A stretch of DNA of 64,000 nt, from contig VXAY01002462.1 in NCBI GenBank assembly GCA_013399855.1, positions 1,357,259-1,421,258 of the forward strand, given 5' to 3'. The first letter of the stretch is position 1; each line of letters begins with the position of its first letter. Position numbers and translations under genes: made by a program. Shown in pieces: positions 23,551-37,359 of this stretch. Source of the DNA: Oxyruncus cristatus (Eukaryota > Chordata > Aves > Passeriformes > Cotingidae). The notes below the pieces were generated by a model. The model did no database searches. It was not told the DNA's origin and saw only the letters and a list, made by a program, of their open reading frames with translations.

Positions 23551-26500
23551 AAAAAAAAAAAAGAGAGAGGCTTCCTGGCTTTCCTCTGTAGTACATTAAT
23601 CAGTCACAAAATGTCCTATTGTGAAAGATCACTAAACATATGCTTTATCGCTTGGTCCCAAACAAATCAAGTCTTTTCCATACTAAATGTTCTTTGGTTT
23701 AGCAGCTGTACAACCAACAATCTAAACACTGACACAGAGCAAAAGATAAAGAAAAGTTTGTACACTGAATTCCTGTAAAACTATGCATAATGCAGGAATA
23801 TGCCAAGGAAAATGAGAAAACCCCTAAAACTATATAAAACTTGGCTCCTGATCCATAGGAAAAAGTGCTGGAGCATTTGCAAGAGTACACTGATTAGCCT
23901 CATTTTTACTGACATAAAAATCTAAGATTGGTATTAAACAACAGGACAGGTAGACAGACAATTTCACTCAGCAGAAATCGTAGCTTTTTTGTTGAACAGT
24001 TTGAGTTCATTGCGAATACTTGTAAAGCAAGTGGAGGTGCTTTGAGTCAATGACCAGAAAAAGTCCCTAAATGTATTATACAGACACCTGAACTGCTGAT
24101 GATCAATGAACTGAGCTCACCACTGAGCTCTTCCACACTCCCACCAAGTTATCCAGTAACAACATAAAAGTTCAGTAAGTTCTGTAAATTTGAATCAAGC
24201 TGGTTGCAAAGTCCCTTTTAAAAGCTCCATCATTACAAAAAAGAAAGAGAAAATAAACTAAACATCATGGAAATATGGCAAATACGCAGTTTACAGGGAA
24301 GTATACAATAAATTTTCTTTCTACTTAATGAAAAAATACCAGTCATTTTCTGTGACTCACCAAACACTGATAGGCATGTTCACTTGCTATATCACAAGTT
24401 ATAGAAACAAACGCAAGAAAAACCAAACAAAAAAACCCTCACACAGGCAAACAGAAAAGATGTCCTGCCACCCTTGGACAAAGGCAAAGCACTAAACTGC
24501 TATTCAATGACAATGAGAAAACATGCTTAAAAAACTTCCCTACCTTTGCCCGCACAATGAGAAGACAGGACCTTGGCATGGCAGGATAAGGCAACACACA
24601 GATGAAATTTAAAGAAAGTTGACCCGGAAAAAAAAAAAAAAACCAAAACCATTTATGTGTCTTAATTCTAAGTTAATACAAATAGCACCAATTAATGAAA
24701 TATTGACCAATTCCTCATGATTTTATGTAATGACCTCAGCATACAGATATCCACTCGTAAATTTCAATTAATGAAAAGCTATGTAACACTGTAACACCAT
24801 TTTTCAGCACCACATCCAGTTTAGGATTTCCAAAGTTCAGAAACCTCTCGAACTGCCAACATGTGGAGGTCAAATGCTGCTGCAGCAGCAAGAGGCAGCA
24901 TTTCCAAATAAAAGAAAGCAGGAGACCATATTCAGACCGTGCCACACCATCCCAGCTTCCCACAGCCTGGGCACAGAACAGATCTGGATTTTTAACTTCA
25001 CTGCAAGACCTCTTTCACACATTCAAAGTGAAGTAAACACAAATACCATAGCCCTTAACACCTGGGTATCCCACAACCATTATCAGTGCCTTTACTGTGG
25101 TTTGCTACCATGACCAACAGTGGCTGGAATCATTCTCCATCACCAGCAGATTACTGTCCATAAAACTCATTCCCATGAATTTAAGAATTTTAATTCAGTA
25201 ATTGACTTCCTGAGAGACTGTTTCTATTTTATCTCAAAGAGCATCTAATCAGAGTGTTAAAACTCCAGAAAAAGTTACATTAAAGAAATCTGCTACCTCT
25301 TACTGATCTTACACAGTTAATGGTGCTTCTTGTCAACGTTTTGAAGAATTTTTCTAAGTGGAACAGGCCGTAAAAAGTATTTGCTAATTTAACTGCTTCA
25401 CAGAATAAAAACATGGAGGTGAATAATGCAACACACAAAGAAATGTGTTGAAATTCCGATTTATTTCTCTTATCATACACACCTTTACTGAAATATCATT
25501 CACATGCTCTAAACACATTATATTTCCATATTTTTTACTGTTCATCAAATATGAAACTCTATCTTAGAAATCAATATGAAAAATCATTAAAATCATCTAT
25601 TGCAATGTCTGATATTATCTGAAGATTTTAAAAAGGATTAAGATGCTTTTCTCTAAGAAAAAAAAGAGTCAAAGTAGAAAGACTTGCTGTTCTGTAACAT
25701 TTTTGAATACACACAACACAACAGGCTGAAAAAAAAAATTCTGGAAGTCTGAAACTAAATATCATTACAAGCATACTAGTGTAAGTTTCACATGATTAAA
25801 CATACCATATTGCTTTTTAAAAACTAGATATTTATGAAGAATTTAACACTTAAAAGTGGCTAATGCAGCAGAGGCAACCTTCAAATGTCAGGATTCCCAG
25901 AAATATTACAGCATGTAATCACCAGAGGTGAGTTACATCCAAGTCACACAACTTCTGGCTGTCACTTCCAAGAACATTAAAGTTAGAAAGTGAAAAAGGA
26001 CTGTTGGAAAATTGAAGATTATTGAAAGTAAGACTGGACAACAATGAACTAGTACATTGAATTTACAGCAAAAAAAGGGTTTGAATTTAAAAGGGATCTT
26101 TTCTCTTCTTTTTTTTTAATCACCTGAAATGATTCCCCTGCTGCTCTGGTAATAGGAGAGCATTGAGAAAACATCCAATAAACTTCAGCATATGCTGTAG
26201 TTCTGACCAACGTTACGTCATAGGAATTGCTGCACTTCAGCAGGTTGTGCATCCCAATAGCAGAAACCAGGACAAACACATGTATATACATATATTAAGG
26301 GCAGGCAAAATGCATTTTACTTCAGAGAGTAAGCAAATTCAGCCCTCCTAAACATGCATTACAGCTTTTAGGTTCTAGTTACCCTTTGGCTGTAGCTATG
26401 TCAACCATGGCAGAGATGTCTCACATCAAGCCTTTGCTTTAATGACTACTCTGCAATCTTCCTGTGGTGGAAATACGAGAGCCAGCAGGTGCCAGAACAT

Positions 26501-27689
26501 CTGAGTGAGGTTGTTATTATACACACATGCAGCACGGAACCGGAGAAAGGCAACCCACGTAGACAAGTTACTAAGCAACTCGGAGACATCAACCACTGCT
26601 CTCAGTATGTAATTCTGGCAGATCACCTATGAGCCAGCAACCAGAACTGTTCCCAGGTTTAACTATGCACTTTGTGTCTGGGCAGTCAGTAGAAGAGAAA
26701 ACTGGAAGACTGGAAATGCAGTTATACAAGCTATGGGAGTAGTTAGCAATTTCCTGGTTCACTTTCTAGCCTATGTCCAAATATTACCAATTACCAAAAT
26801 AACTGCTTCCAATGAACTGGGACTTCTTTCCCTGATTACATTTCAACTGATTTTAGCAGCAATTATTTTCTATGCATATTGCTGTAGCCATAGTGGCATA
26901 AACAATTAGAACAGTGAATAACTGAGTATGTAGAAGGTGACAGTTGGGAGTAAAACTTACAGTCATGTAAAAAATCTTCAAAACAAAAGAAAAAAGGGAA
27001 AAACACAGAAAAGGGATACTGTGCAATGTCATTTAAACTATTAAAAAAGGCCTTAAACCAGTTGTAACTTATAATACTTAAATAAGATTACATATTTTAC
27101 TTCTTTAGAAACTCTCCCCATCTCTTTTTTTATTCAACAGATAAATTAGTAGAACATTCATAATATGTCATTGCACTTCAGCTAATCTTTCTATCTAATA
27201 AAGCAGTAACAGTAATTTTAACTGAAATTATCACCAGAAAAACAGCAAATTTGTCATTGGTAAAGATCAGATTTTCAAGGGTTTTTTCAAAACAAATAAT
27301 ATCCATTATTTGCTATAATGCTCTTTCAGGCTTTTTCAGGTCACACATTGATAGAAAAACTTTTTCTACTGGGAAACACTTATTAGTTGAAATCTGCCTG
27401 TGAACTACTGAAAAGATATTATTCCTTCTTATTATTACTGTTCTGATAAAGCAACCACATCACCTACTAATATTCAGACTAATTACTTGCGGTATTATAT
27501 CTACTCCTGACTAGAATGGTTAAATTTTGATCTTAAAAGTTTGTGAAATACAACCAACCCAGCATTATTCAGCAAAACCAAACCAGAAGATATGTCGATG
27601 AAACTTTTTTTTTTTCCCCTCCAGGACAGTAAAAGTTACTTAATTATTTAAAAATTCAATTTAATTTTTGAGGACATGTACACAGAGTG
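23551..27689. other. Unique AT-rich DNA
   Basis: No interspersed repeat was recognised and no convincing exon found. It has poly(A) runs near 23550, 24630 and 25732 and short A/C tracts. Nothing else stands out. Confidence 0.55.
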
Positions 27690-28180
27690 AATCTTCAGAG
27701 ACAACAGTAATGTCTCCTCTGCTTAATTTAGTTCTTTATATTAGTATTGCAGTCCTAATGTTTTCATTATTTGGACTTTAATCTGCTGATCACTTTCTGG
27801 CATAGTTTTATTAATGAATGGGCTTAGTGCCCCCAATTAGTGCGTTTAATTATTGGTTCCTTGCTGGATTTTTCCTTCCTTTTGTAGTTGGTAGGCAGCC
27901 TTCAATTACTTTTTTAGTTTTTTAGTTTTTTCTCATGCTTTTCTTAAAGATAGTGCATTTGCTTCTGTAACAAGAACAAAAGTATATTCATAAGAGCAGC
28001 AAGCATTAAACGACACTTTCATAACCGACACTCTTATCAAGGTCATTATATTCAATATTGTTCTTTATTCCCTTGTTCTTTGTCACCTTTGTGAGTGATG
28101 CTCTCACAGTCAGAACCTCATTCACATGCTTTATTTTCACTTGCTTCTTCTCCATGTTATAGTGCAGCTCTTGTAAAAAA
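27690..28180. other. T-rich block with reversed strand skew
   Basis: Here the given strand is strongly T-rich (the row 27841-27900 has 28 T and 7 A), opposite to the A-rich trend of the window. It includes homeodomain-like AT motifs (TTAATGAATGG, CCCCAATTAG, TTTAATTATTGG). No repeat family was recognised. It could be a conserved non-coding element, or an old insert in the opposite orientation. Confidence 0.3.
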
Positions 28181-31100
28181 TCCTGATGTTATACAGACCA
28201 CAAAGTGACACATCCGTTAACTCAGATCGCCTCTGATTTTCCCTATGCAGCAGCTGATTGCCAAGGGTTCAGTGAGGTATTTGTGAGGGGAAGAGGGATG
28301 GAGGTGTGGGGGTTAGCATCACTGAAATGAGAATTGAGTTAGCTACTTAGGAAAATACATTTCTTCTTGTATTTTACTCTGGCAGGGCTTTTCAGCAAGG
28401 GACGCCTAACTGAAATTGGTTGATTCTGCAAAACTACACAACACTGACCGTCATGAAAGGATGCAAAATGTTCCAGTTCTCTCAGAATTTTTCAAGTAAA
28501 GGATGGCGAGTAAGGAACAAGCAGATCAGGAAGGTCTGTAGCTTTCCTGACGACTGCTGTTAATGCAATATTTTTGTTTCTTACACTAGGTTAATAGTGT
28601 ATTTCAATTGCTGGTCAGGTAAATATTTTGCCATAGTTGAATAAAACACTACCTTAACTTGCTGCCCTTCTTTGTAAGAGTGTGAATTCAGAGCCTCTTG
28701 TATTTTTGAGCATTTTTTCAGTACAGGGATGCACAAAAACACAAGCTAGCCAGAAATTCCTAAAACATAACTCAGTTCCCACACAGAACCCCCGTTAGCT
28801 GCTATTCAGTCCACCAACAAAAACGATGAGCTGGCATCCTTGTTGGCAACCTTTTGCATCAGGGCAGGGCTTTAACGGTACTCTCCCTGTCAATATGCAG
28901 AACAACTCTTACACTTTTATGTCACTCAGAAAAACTTAATAGAACATTTATCTAATATTTAAGATCAACCATGTCGAAAGTAGCGTTGCTACTTTTTCCA
29001 TGAAACCTTGTTTGATGTTCTTAGTTTTTAAACAGCATTCAAGTTGCTGATGTTTTCTTTTACTCATTGTTTTACTGTGCTCCAGTCACATAATTATCAA
29101 CTGAGACTTGTATGAAAACTTTGGCTTAAATACTGTCCACCTATCTAACTTCAGGGCGAGACTGAAACAACAGACTTCTAAAAATAAGTTTAGCTGCCCT
29201 TTGCCACTCCTGTCTCACCCCAAATTAGTTCCGTTGATAACAAAAAGGGTACAGGCCTCAGCATTTCTAGTTTTCAGTCAGGGTGGAGAGGGAAGCAACC
29301 TCACTAAATGCAGTACTCTTAGAAAGAAATGCAATTTGACAGGAATGCATGCAGCCTTCATAATTATTATTATTCTATCCTCTATCAGGGTTTTTTGTTA
29401 GGTTTTTTAACTACCATGGAAATACATAATCCATGCTTTGTCATGCAGCTCTCCTATCTGTGTTTAGGCCAAGATCGCAAAAGCAGTGGCAGACCAACCA
29501 GCTAATCATATTCTTCAACTTACAACCTCAGGCAAATGACCTTAAACACTGCAAAACATAATCTTCATCAAATCCAAACAGAAGTAATAATTAATTCAGT
29601 AATGTTAATATTCAGAAGCTTAAAAACCTGTCCTGAGGACACGGCAGAATGTTAAATACACTAAAAATAGCCTTGAAAGAAAATAGAGTAATGAAGAGGC
29701 AAAATATCTTTCTCAGAAGCCTTCTCCACTGCACACCACTTAAAAGGGAATTTTAACTTGTATATTTATGTTTTATCGAAGTTAGAGGAAGAAAATCAGC
29801 ACTTCGTCTTCTTTCATAAGCGGACTAATATGAGTTCTAGGAAATATTTTTGACCAGGATTTCCTGCCACAAATTATCATATTTTATCACAAATTCCACC
29901 AAGTGGCATCCTCACATTTCCCACAATACCCTTGATACTCCCTTTTGCCTCCCATGAGCTGTGACAGAACCCCACTGTGACGGTTCCAGGTGGGCAAAGC
30001 AGCTGGCCAGGAGCACTGCAGCAACTGCTCCCCTTGCACACACTAACTCAAATCTTGCTCCTTTATTCACTCACAAATTTACACAAAACTAACAGGAACT
30101 AATTACCTCTTCTTCTGAGATTTTTTGCAGCATATAAATGCAGAGAAGCAGGTTCCAATGTTGCAACGAGGGACTGACAGAGCCAGAAGCAGAGTGGTCG
30201 CATAAACTACAGCACTTAGGACACTAAGTTGCAGATAGAACACATCTGGCAAAGTGAAAGCTTTTGTTTCTGATTCAAGGTTTACATAAAAAGCATGTAT
30301 GGCCAAGATAATCCATACTTAATTATGCCTGAAATTCCCTGACCTTTGTGTTCAAACAGCACACTTGGTGACAGCAAGGTGCGAGATCACAAGCCGGTTT
30401 TCACTAGTTACATCAGTATCAGTCACACAGGTATAATCCCACACACCTTCAATTTGCTTCCACTGCATTTCCCTGGTCAAATTCCAGATGAAGATGGCTA
30501 AAATTGCCCAGCTGTATTACTAACCAACAAGCATGGCCTGATGAACCTGGTCAGTTACTTCCTGCTTTTTAGGGCTGAGGAACTCAAACCCAGAAAGTTC
30601 TGCCAAGTCACCCAATTCATTAAACAAAGATGTAAATAAGGTTCAATTTCAGACTCGCTTTAGCCTCTATCCATGAGAAACACTAGGTAAAGCATCCAAG
30701 GCTGCAGACATGTTACCTGTGTCAGAAGGGGAGGAATTCTTCTCATACAAGGAAAAAACATACTATTTTTTTAATAAAGGAGGATATCAATCAATGACTA
30801 ACATCCCATGGGCAGCTCTTCTAAGATCGTGTAGTTTAGATTTTCCGAGACAGATGACTTCAGCAATTTCTGAACCATGCATAGTTCAGGAAATAACTAT
30901 GCAAGAACTGAAGTCCTGGAATAGCAGCAAATTTCAGGAAATAAAGCTGTAATCAGAAGATAAAGCTGTAATGACAGGAAAAAAAAAAAAAAAAGACAAG
31001 AACTTGAAACCTCTTGAACTCTCACTGGATCCTGGAACAATCCCCAGTGAGAGAACAGCTGTTACGAAGTTCAATTAAATGAAACTACCATAAATTAACA

Positions 31101-32492
31101 CCAGTTAAGGGAGATTGCCTTAAAACCTGAAGTGTGTGCTTAAAAGCCAATTTTTCAAAATGTAAGTTCTGATGCATTTTTTTATGAGGACTTTGCAATA
31201 ATGTATCAAAAAAATCAGAATACTAAAAAAAAAATTGTATTTCTTAATTTAAATAAAACCAAGTCAAAGACATATGGTAATTACCTGGAAAAATAAAACA
31301 CAAAGTACGAAGTAGGTGTGCAGAGGGAGGTCTTAACAAAAATGTTCAATAGGACAGTGTTAACAACCTTTAAGAAAGCTGCACCATGCCCAAACTGAGT
31401 TTGAAGATGACAGAAATACTGAGGAAGAAACATTAAATAATTAAGAGCATTACAAAGCAACAATAACATTCAGTGAGTCAGAGACTAATATACAATCATG
31501 TTGACAAACACCTACAAAAACCTGTGTTTAGAAGGAAAGCATGAGTATGGAGAAGGAGCTCCTCCATGCCAGGAAGGAAGGACTGAAAGAAAACATTGAA
31601 AATAAAAGTGTTTAAAAACAAACACACCAACCCAAACAAAACCCAGACAATTAACCAAATGTGGGTTTTTCATAGAATGCTGGGGCCAAAGAAACAGGCA
31701 TGAAATATCCGGACATTAAATGCTAGGTACAAGGAGGACATAACTGGAATTTGCTACAGCCTAGACCATAGAGGCAGACCATATCCACAAATACCAACCC
31801 CACCTCAGTTCTGGTATTACAATCATGTAAAAATTTCCATAACCCCAAAACTAGATTAGCTTCCTTTAAAAGGAAAGAGAAACAAAAGAAGGAAACTGGC
31901 CTTTAACAGGCAATTAATAATCTCCCAGCCTTTCTTACTTTTTGTTCAAAAATACTTTTCAGTATCAAATGACTCTTAGGCTACAAAAAAAGAGGGGAAG
32001 TTCTTTCCTATTAAAATCAACTTTTCACAGCAGCAAACTATGTTGACTTTCTGAATAAAAATAAATCTGCACCAGATCTCCACAGCAAAGGATAAAGACT
32101 ACTAAAATTTCAGCAAAGGATGCAGAGGTCAGGTGTATACTATTAAAGCAACAAAACACATAAATACTAAAAACTACAAGAAGGGGCAACCCTTGAGGTT
32201 ATAGATATTCAACTAGAAGGACCGTAATTAGTAACCTCTGGAATTTTTTATGAACTCTAGCAGCTTCATTGCATATGCCACTGTATTATACAGAAACTAA
32301 ACACTAAGTCTGCAATAACATACATACACAAATTTCTGCCTTGTCAAAACACTTATATACATTTTCTTCTAATCACCAGCAGTTTGAAAGGCAAAGAGGT
32401 ATGAAAAGTCGCTGGTTTTGGAGTGAAGGAGTAATGGCTATAAGAGAAAGCAGCATCCCTTTTGCATTTCTAAGCACTGTTAATGCCCATAC
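28181..32492. other. Unique AT-rich DNA
   Basis: It holds an A16 run at 30979-30994, a perfect 10-bp inverted repeat CTCTCACTGG/CCAGTGAGAG with a 15-base loop at 31019-31053, and an LTR-like GC-richer patch at 29976-30100. No gene was found. Confidence 0.5.
29976..30100 (+). repeat. Possible LTR-like fragment
   Basis: A GC-richer patch starts TGTGACGGTTCCAGG, reminiscent of the 5' end of avian LTRs. Within 90 bases there is CTCCTTTATTCA, whose complement carries AATAAA. Neither a matching CA end nor a second LTR nor target duplications were found, so this is a weak call from texture only. Confidence 0.12.
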
Positions 32493-32535
32493 CATGACTT
32501 CAGTAGTACCNCCATAACATGAGTTCAGTAGTACC
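32493..32535. repeat. Imperfect 18-bp direct repeat around a 1-base gap
   Basis: CATGACTTCAGTAGTACC (32493-32510) and CATGAGTTCAGTAGTACC (32518-32535) differ by one base, with an N at 32511 between them. This is more likely an assembly joint with duplicated ends than a real tandem repeat. Confidence 0.85.
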
Positions 32536-33712
32536 AAAGTGGACCTTTTATTTTATAGTATTTTATAATATTATTGGAGGCTGAGGGCTGGAATATGATC
32601 CTAATTTGAAGCTAAGAACTTACTCAAGTAATATTAAAAGGCTGAGCTGAGATGAGCCAGGTAACCCCAATGTGTAGAAATCAAAGACAAAACACATTCT
32701 TAAAACATTCTTCCCTTCCACTGTTTAAAAAAAGTAACTGATAAATGTATGCAAAATATTAGCAGAAACAACAGAGCAACATGAGGAAGGCTACGGTCTC
32801 TCAAACGTGAAAATTTATTCCTCAAATCCAGCACAAATAAGACTTTAAATTGACAACAGCAACAAAAAGAGAGCTGTGAGCTTGTCAAGCTGGGTTGCCT
32901 CCTAGCTTGGGTGACCCTGAGCTCAAAATGTCCTGTTACACAAACATAATGCAGGAGAACCAGAAGACTTCTTTGTGAGAGAGCCATCAAGAGCAGATTT
33001 ATTATTAGAAAAGCTCCTCCACACTGATTCAGTGTGCCCTAAACCACATCAAGACTGGTAAACAAAGTTTTCACACAAATTGGTAAATACCAGTAGACTC
33101 AGGAATTCTACTACTATATTTTAAAGAGAGTGCCATGGATTTGCCAGAGAGTTGCCAGTAATTGCAAGAGCTCGCACACTAGCCTGCATATACTAGCATT
33201 TTACATTTCCAGAATAAAGAGCAATTAAGTTGTTTTAATTCAATTAATACTCTCTCTTTTGTAAATTACTTAACACTGTAGAGTATCCACCTATCCTATT
33301 TCTCAAAATAGCTATTATATTTGAATTAACCGAGTTCCTTTCAGCACCATTAGTTGCCATGATTTGCTTATGGAAGACTTCAACCCGCACTGCAATGACC
33401 TCTGTATACACAGCTGGAATGTCACCACAGAATATCTCATTTCCGCCCTTCTCTTTTACAAGTATGCTGTGGAGAGGCAGACACTAAACATCAGGGGCTT
33501 GTAATGACTGGATCATTAAGTTGGCCAATCTAATATGAGGACATAGAGTGCTGTTCTTGAAAGATTTACATTTCAGAAGTCTGCATTTTTTAAAAAAAAT
33601 TAATTCTCTAGCATGCATGCACTCTCACGACAACTAAAACATTATCTTTTTGCCAACATCTTCTCAGCATTAATCCAGTTATTTCATCAGTGCCAATCAC
33701 CTGATTTTTCAG

Positions 33713-33771
33713 CCCTTCGCAAGTCCATGAGACAGAATTGCTGAAACTGTTCCTTGCCTATGAGCTTACAG
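33713..33771 (+). other. Possible small internal exon (59 bases)
   Basis: On the plus strand, CACCTGATTTTTCAG is a strong acceptor and GCTTACAG|GTGAGAATC is a near-consensus donor. The 59 bases between them are open in one frame, reading PSQVHETELLKLFLAYELT, an amphipathic helix-like peptide. The other two frames are closed. The splice signals are among the best in the window. The peptide is unrecognised, and its phase does not connect directly to the other plus-strand candidates. Confidence 0.25.
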
Positions 33772-36700
33772 GTGAGAATCAGCCACCTGAGCAACTACTT
33801 TACTTTCCAATTGGTTCCACATGGAATTCATCCCAAACACTTTGCAGAGATAGTAGTAAACAGCTACAAAATGCCTTACTTCATTGGTTCCCAAAAGATT
33901 AAAGGAGAACAAACCTGTCCCATTTCATATTCCTCATTTCAGAAGTCTTGTGCCTCACTTCACAATTGAGAAAAGGGTGCTTGACCTGGAAAATGGCACA
34001 GACTTTCCTTAAAACGGGAAGAGAAGCTTGTAAAAGCTGACTATGCCCTGAAAACACGAGCAGAATTGTAAGCATGCTATTTCTCAGATAACAGGAGGTG
34101 ACCAGTCTTTAGGTTGCCAAGAACATTTCAGAGTTTAGCTAACGAAGTCCCTGAAGAGATGATCATTTTTAAAAGGCAAGTAAATGTAACAATATCTCAG
34201 GACGAGATCTGCTGACCTGAACAGAAGTGCCCTTACTTCCACAGCAAGAGGTCACTAAATGGATTGTCAACCAAAGGAAGCCCTGACAAAAAAAAAAAAA
34301 AAGGAAAAAATAAGAAGCAGGTGAGTGACTAAAAGATACCACATAGCTTTCAAAGACTGTTGGAGATGGACAACATTTTCCTATTGTCCTATGGGAACTG
34401 TGAATTCATCTACTATTTGACAGAATCCTCACAGAAGAGCACATGTCTAGATGGACATTTCAGATATTACCTGAAAGCCTTTTGAGAAAGACTTAGAGCT
34501 TTTCTTTGGGGTGCCACTCATTAACATGGCTCTTTCTTAGAAATAAGCAAATTATTTCTACTGCTACGTATTCTGCTTTGGTTTCAGCCTGCCTGGAAGC
34601 AAAGGCTGCTCAATACTGCAGTAGCCTCTTATCCTGGCAGTAGGCTTCAAGATACTTTCCATTTGCCATTAAATTCCACAGACAAATTGTTGCGGAACAC
34701 AGCAAGACAAGACCAAATGAGAGTGGATGTTCTTTTTACCTGCAAGGGAATCTAATCAGAGTGATTCTGACTCCACTGGAGACTAAGAGCAATGCATTAG
34801 GTGAGAGAGTATTTGTCATCTATCTGAAGGGACCAGTGGCAGATACACGATGGCTTTCATGATGCAATTGTAGTAGTAGTAGTTGCAGTAGTTGAGCCTT
34901 TTTGTCAGACATGAACTTTAGCTTCTGAAGTCTTTGGATGCTATCGTTTAAGGGATGGGGGAGGAGGAAAACCAACCCAAGGGAAATAACAACCTCAAGG
35001 ATCAAAAACATGAAGCCAAGGTCAAAAGCCTTCTACTGCCAATATTAGAATCAAAATACTCAACAATAAAATACACTATCACTTTTTTTTTGCTAGATAA
35101 CTTCGCAGACTTCAATGTACATAAGAAAATTTTGCCAGAATAAATCGAAGAATCATTAGAAGAAATGCAACATTAATCAAGGTCTGGAAAATCTGCCATT
35201 TAATAACAGATCTATAACGTCCGAGTAACTATTTCAGAAAGGTTTGAGAGCCAATTTACTTATAGTCTAAAGAATTTAAAGAACAATAACATTTCTGATA
35301 ATGAGGAACTTCATCCAGCAAAAAAATGCATAATGAAATAAAACAGAGCAGAACCTCAAAGCTTAACCAAACTCAAATTAGAAACAGGCATTCATTTAAA
35401 ATCTCTAAGTGATTGTAATTTAACCACTGAAACCCCTTACCCCAGGATTTGGGGGTTTCAGACATCAGGTAGACCCCTGTATCAATACCTTTCCAAAAGG
35501 TCCAAAAAAAAGTGCAAAATGTTATGGGAAAGCCTGTGTAGGCAACAGAGAAGTAATTAGCATTGGCAGAAATCAGATGAACTGCACAGGCAAGACATTT
35601 TTCAAAGCACTGAAAATTATCCCAGGTTTGTACGTATTCAACTAGAAGAGTTTCTCACATTACATTTTGATCCCCGTAGTAAAGCTTCTAATACTAGACA
35701 TCCCATTAGTACGTTTAATAAGAAATTTAAAGAGGGGAAGGAAATATTGGAGGGGAAGGTTTTGTACTTTTTAAATTTGGAATCCTAAATAATATTGTTC
35801 CACTTGGCAGAAAACAACGGAAATCCTAGCTTATGTAAACCTAATATTCTTCCAGTGCTCGTAGCATTTCTGCTGCCTCCTCCTTTCAAAGAAAGGCTCT
35901 ACTTTATGTATTAAGTAAATCTTAAACAAAAAAAGAAAAAACCCCAAGGTCAAAACAAAACTGGAAACCTGATTTATAGGCAGGATGGGGGTTTATCCAC
36001 AATCACAGAGTGTCAATGCACACTTCCTAAATGTTTTAGTAAAGACCTTATCAAATACAATTTATCAAAAAATCATCATAAAGGAATTTAACAGCAAACA
36101 TCTCAAATTATAAGAAATCTCAACTATGAAATAGTTCAATAATTGTAAGCCATCCTCACAAATGTAACATTTTTCTTTTTATGAAGAACATTTTTGAATC
36201 TTAAACACTTCTGTACAAACCTCAGACAATCCCAATAGATTTTTCTTCTCTTTCTTTGAATCATCAGTAAATGTTCCCTGGGGCAAAGCTCACACAAAAA
36301 CTACAGAACGTCTCCTGGTACTAAACCTTCTGTGAATCAAGCTTTTAGATACTTGCAACGCTCTGGCATCAAGACGTTCATACAACTCTGAATTATTTAT
36401 TCATCAATCTTTGTGCAACTTCCCAAACACCAATGGAGACCAAGACGATTTCAGCTATTTGATGTTACATCTTCTCAAGTGGCTAAAGAGGCTATAAAGC
36501 ACCCCATTGCTTAAGCCTGCCATCTCAGTTCCATTAGCAGTAAAGACCTCTCTATTCAAACTGCTAAGTAAATCCTCAGAGAGCCCGGGGACTGTTTCAT
36601 GCTTGAAAGCAACTGTTAAGAATTTGACAACAACCAAACTGTTCCTATTTAATCCTTCTCCCAAGGTAAAAAGAATTATAGGTAAACATATGCCTTCATT

Positions 36701-37359
36701 ATTTGCTTTGCTGCATTTCAATACTCAATCCCACACAAAATTGCCAGCCAAGGATTTAATGCAATCTCTTCTGTATTTCAGAGCTATTGCCTTTACAGAA
36801 TAGAAAAAGCTTAATAAGGGCTGTAGAGTTGGTTAGCAAACAACTCTATTTCCTATAACGCACACTAGAGATTTTGCAAAGGTAACTTTAATAATGCAAG
36901 GAGTTTGGGAATTTTTTCAAGTCAGGATTTTCAGGTAAACCGGAATAGTTGTTATTTCATTCAATCTGCCAATAACTATTTTTCTTTTCGTTTAAAAGAA
37001 ACAAAATTGATCTATTATGGAGTACAACTACTCTAGTTTTAGTACATACACATATTTACATAGGCTTCCTTTTGAGTTAGTAATATGCATGTTAATCAAC
37101 CACTAGAATACCGAGGAAAGCTTCTTAGATACATTCAGGAATGCAGTAATATGGAAACTTTAAGCCTTTGGTCAAGTTTAATTCAGAAATTAAAGAACTT
37201 CAAAGTTTTACAAGGAGCCCAACACTTGTAAGTTTCTTAGTGATGTACAGTGCTCTCACCCATGCAGTCACTGTGAAACCGTTCTTCTTTATGAAAAAAC
37301 ATGAACCATTACAGATAGACTAATGAATGAATGAAAATAAACACACAGTTTTGCTCTAT

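Noticed and set aside
31019..31053. 10-bp inverted repeat with 15-base loop as a microRNA precursor
   Set aside because: The stem is too short, and several such 10-bp repeats are expected by chance in 64 kb.
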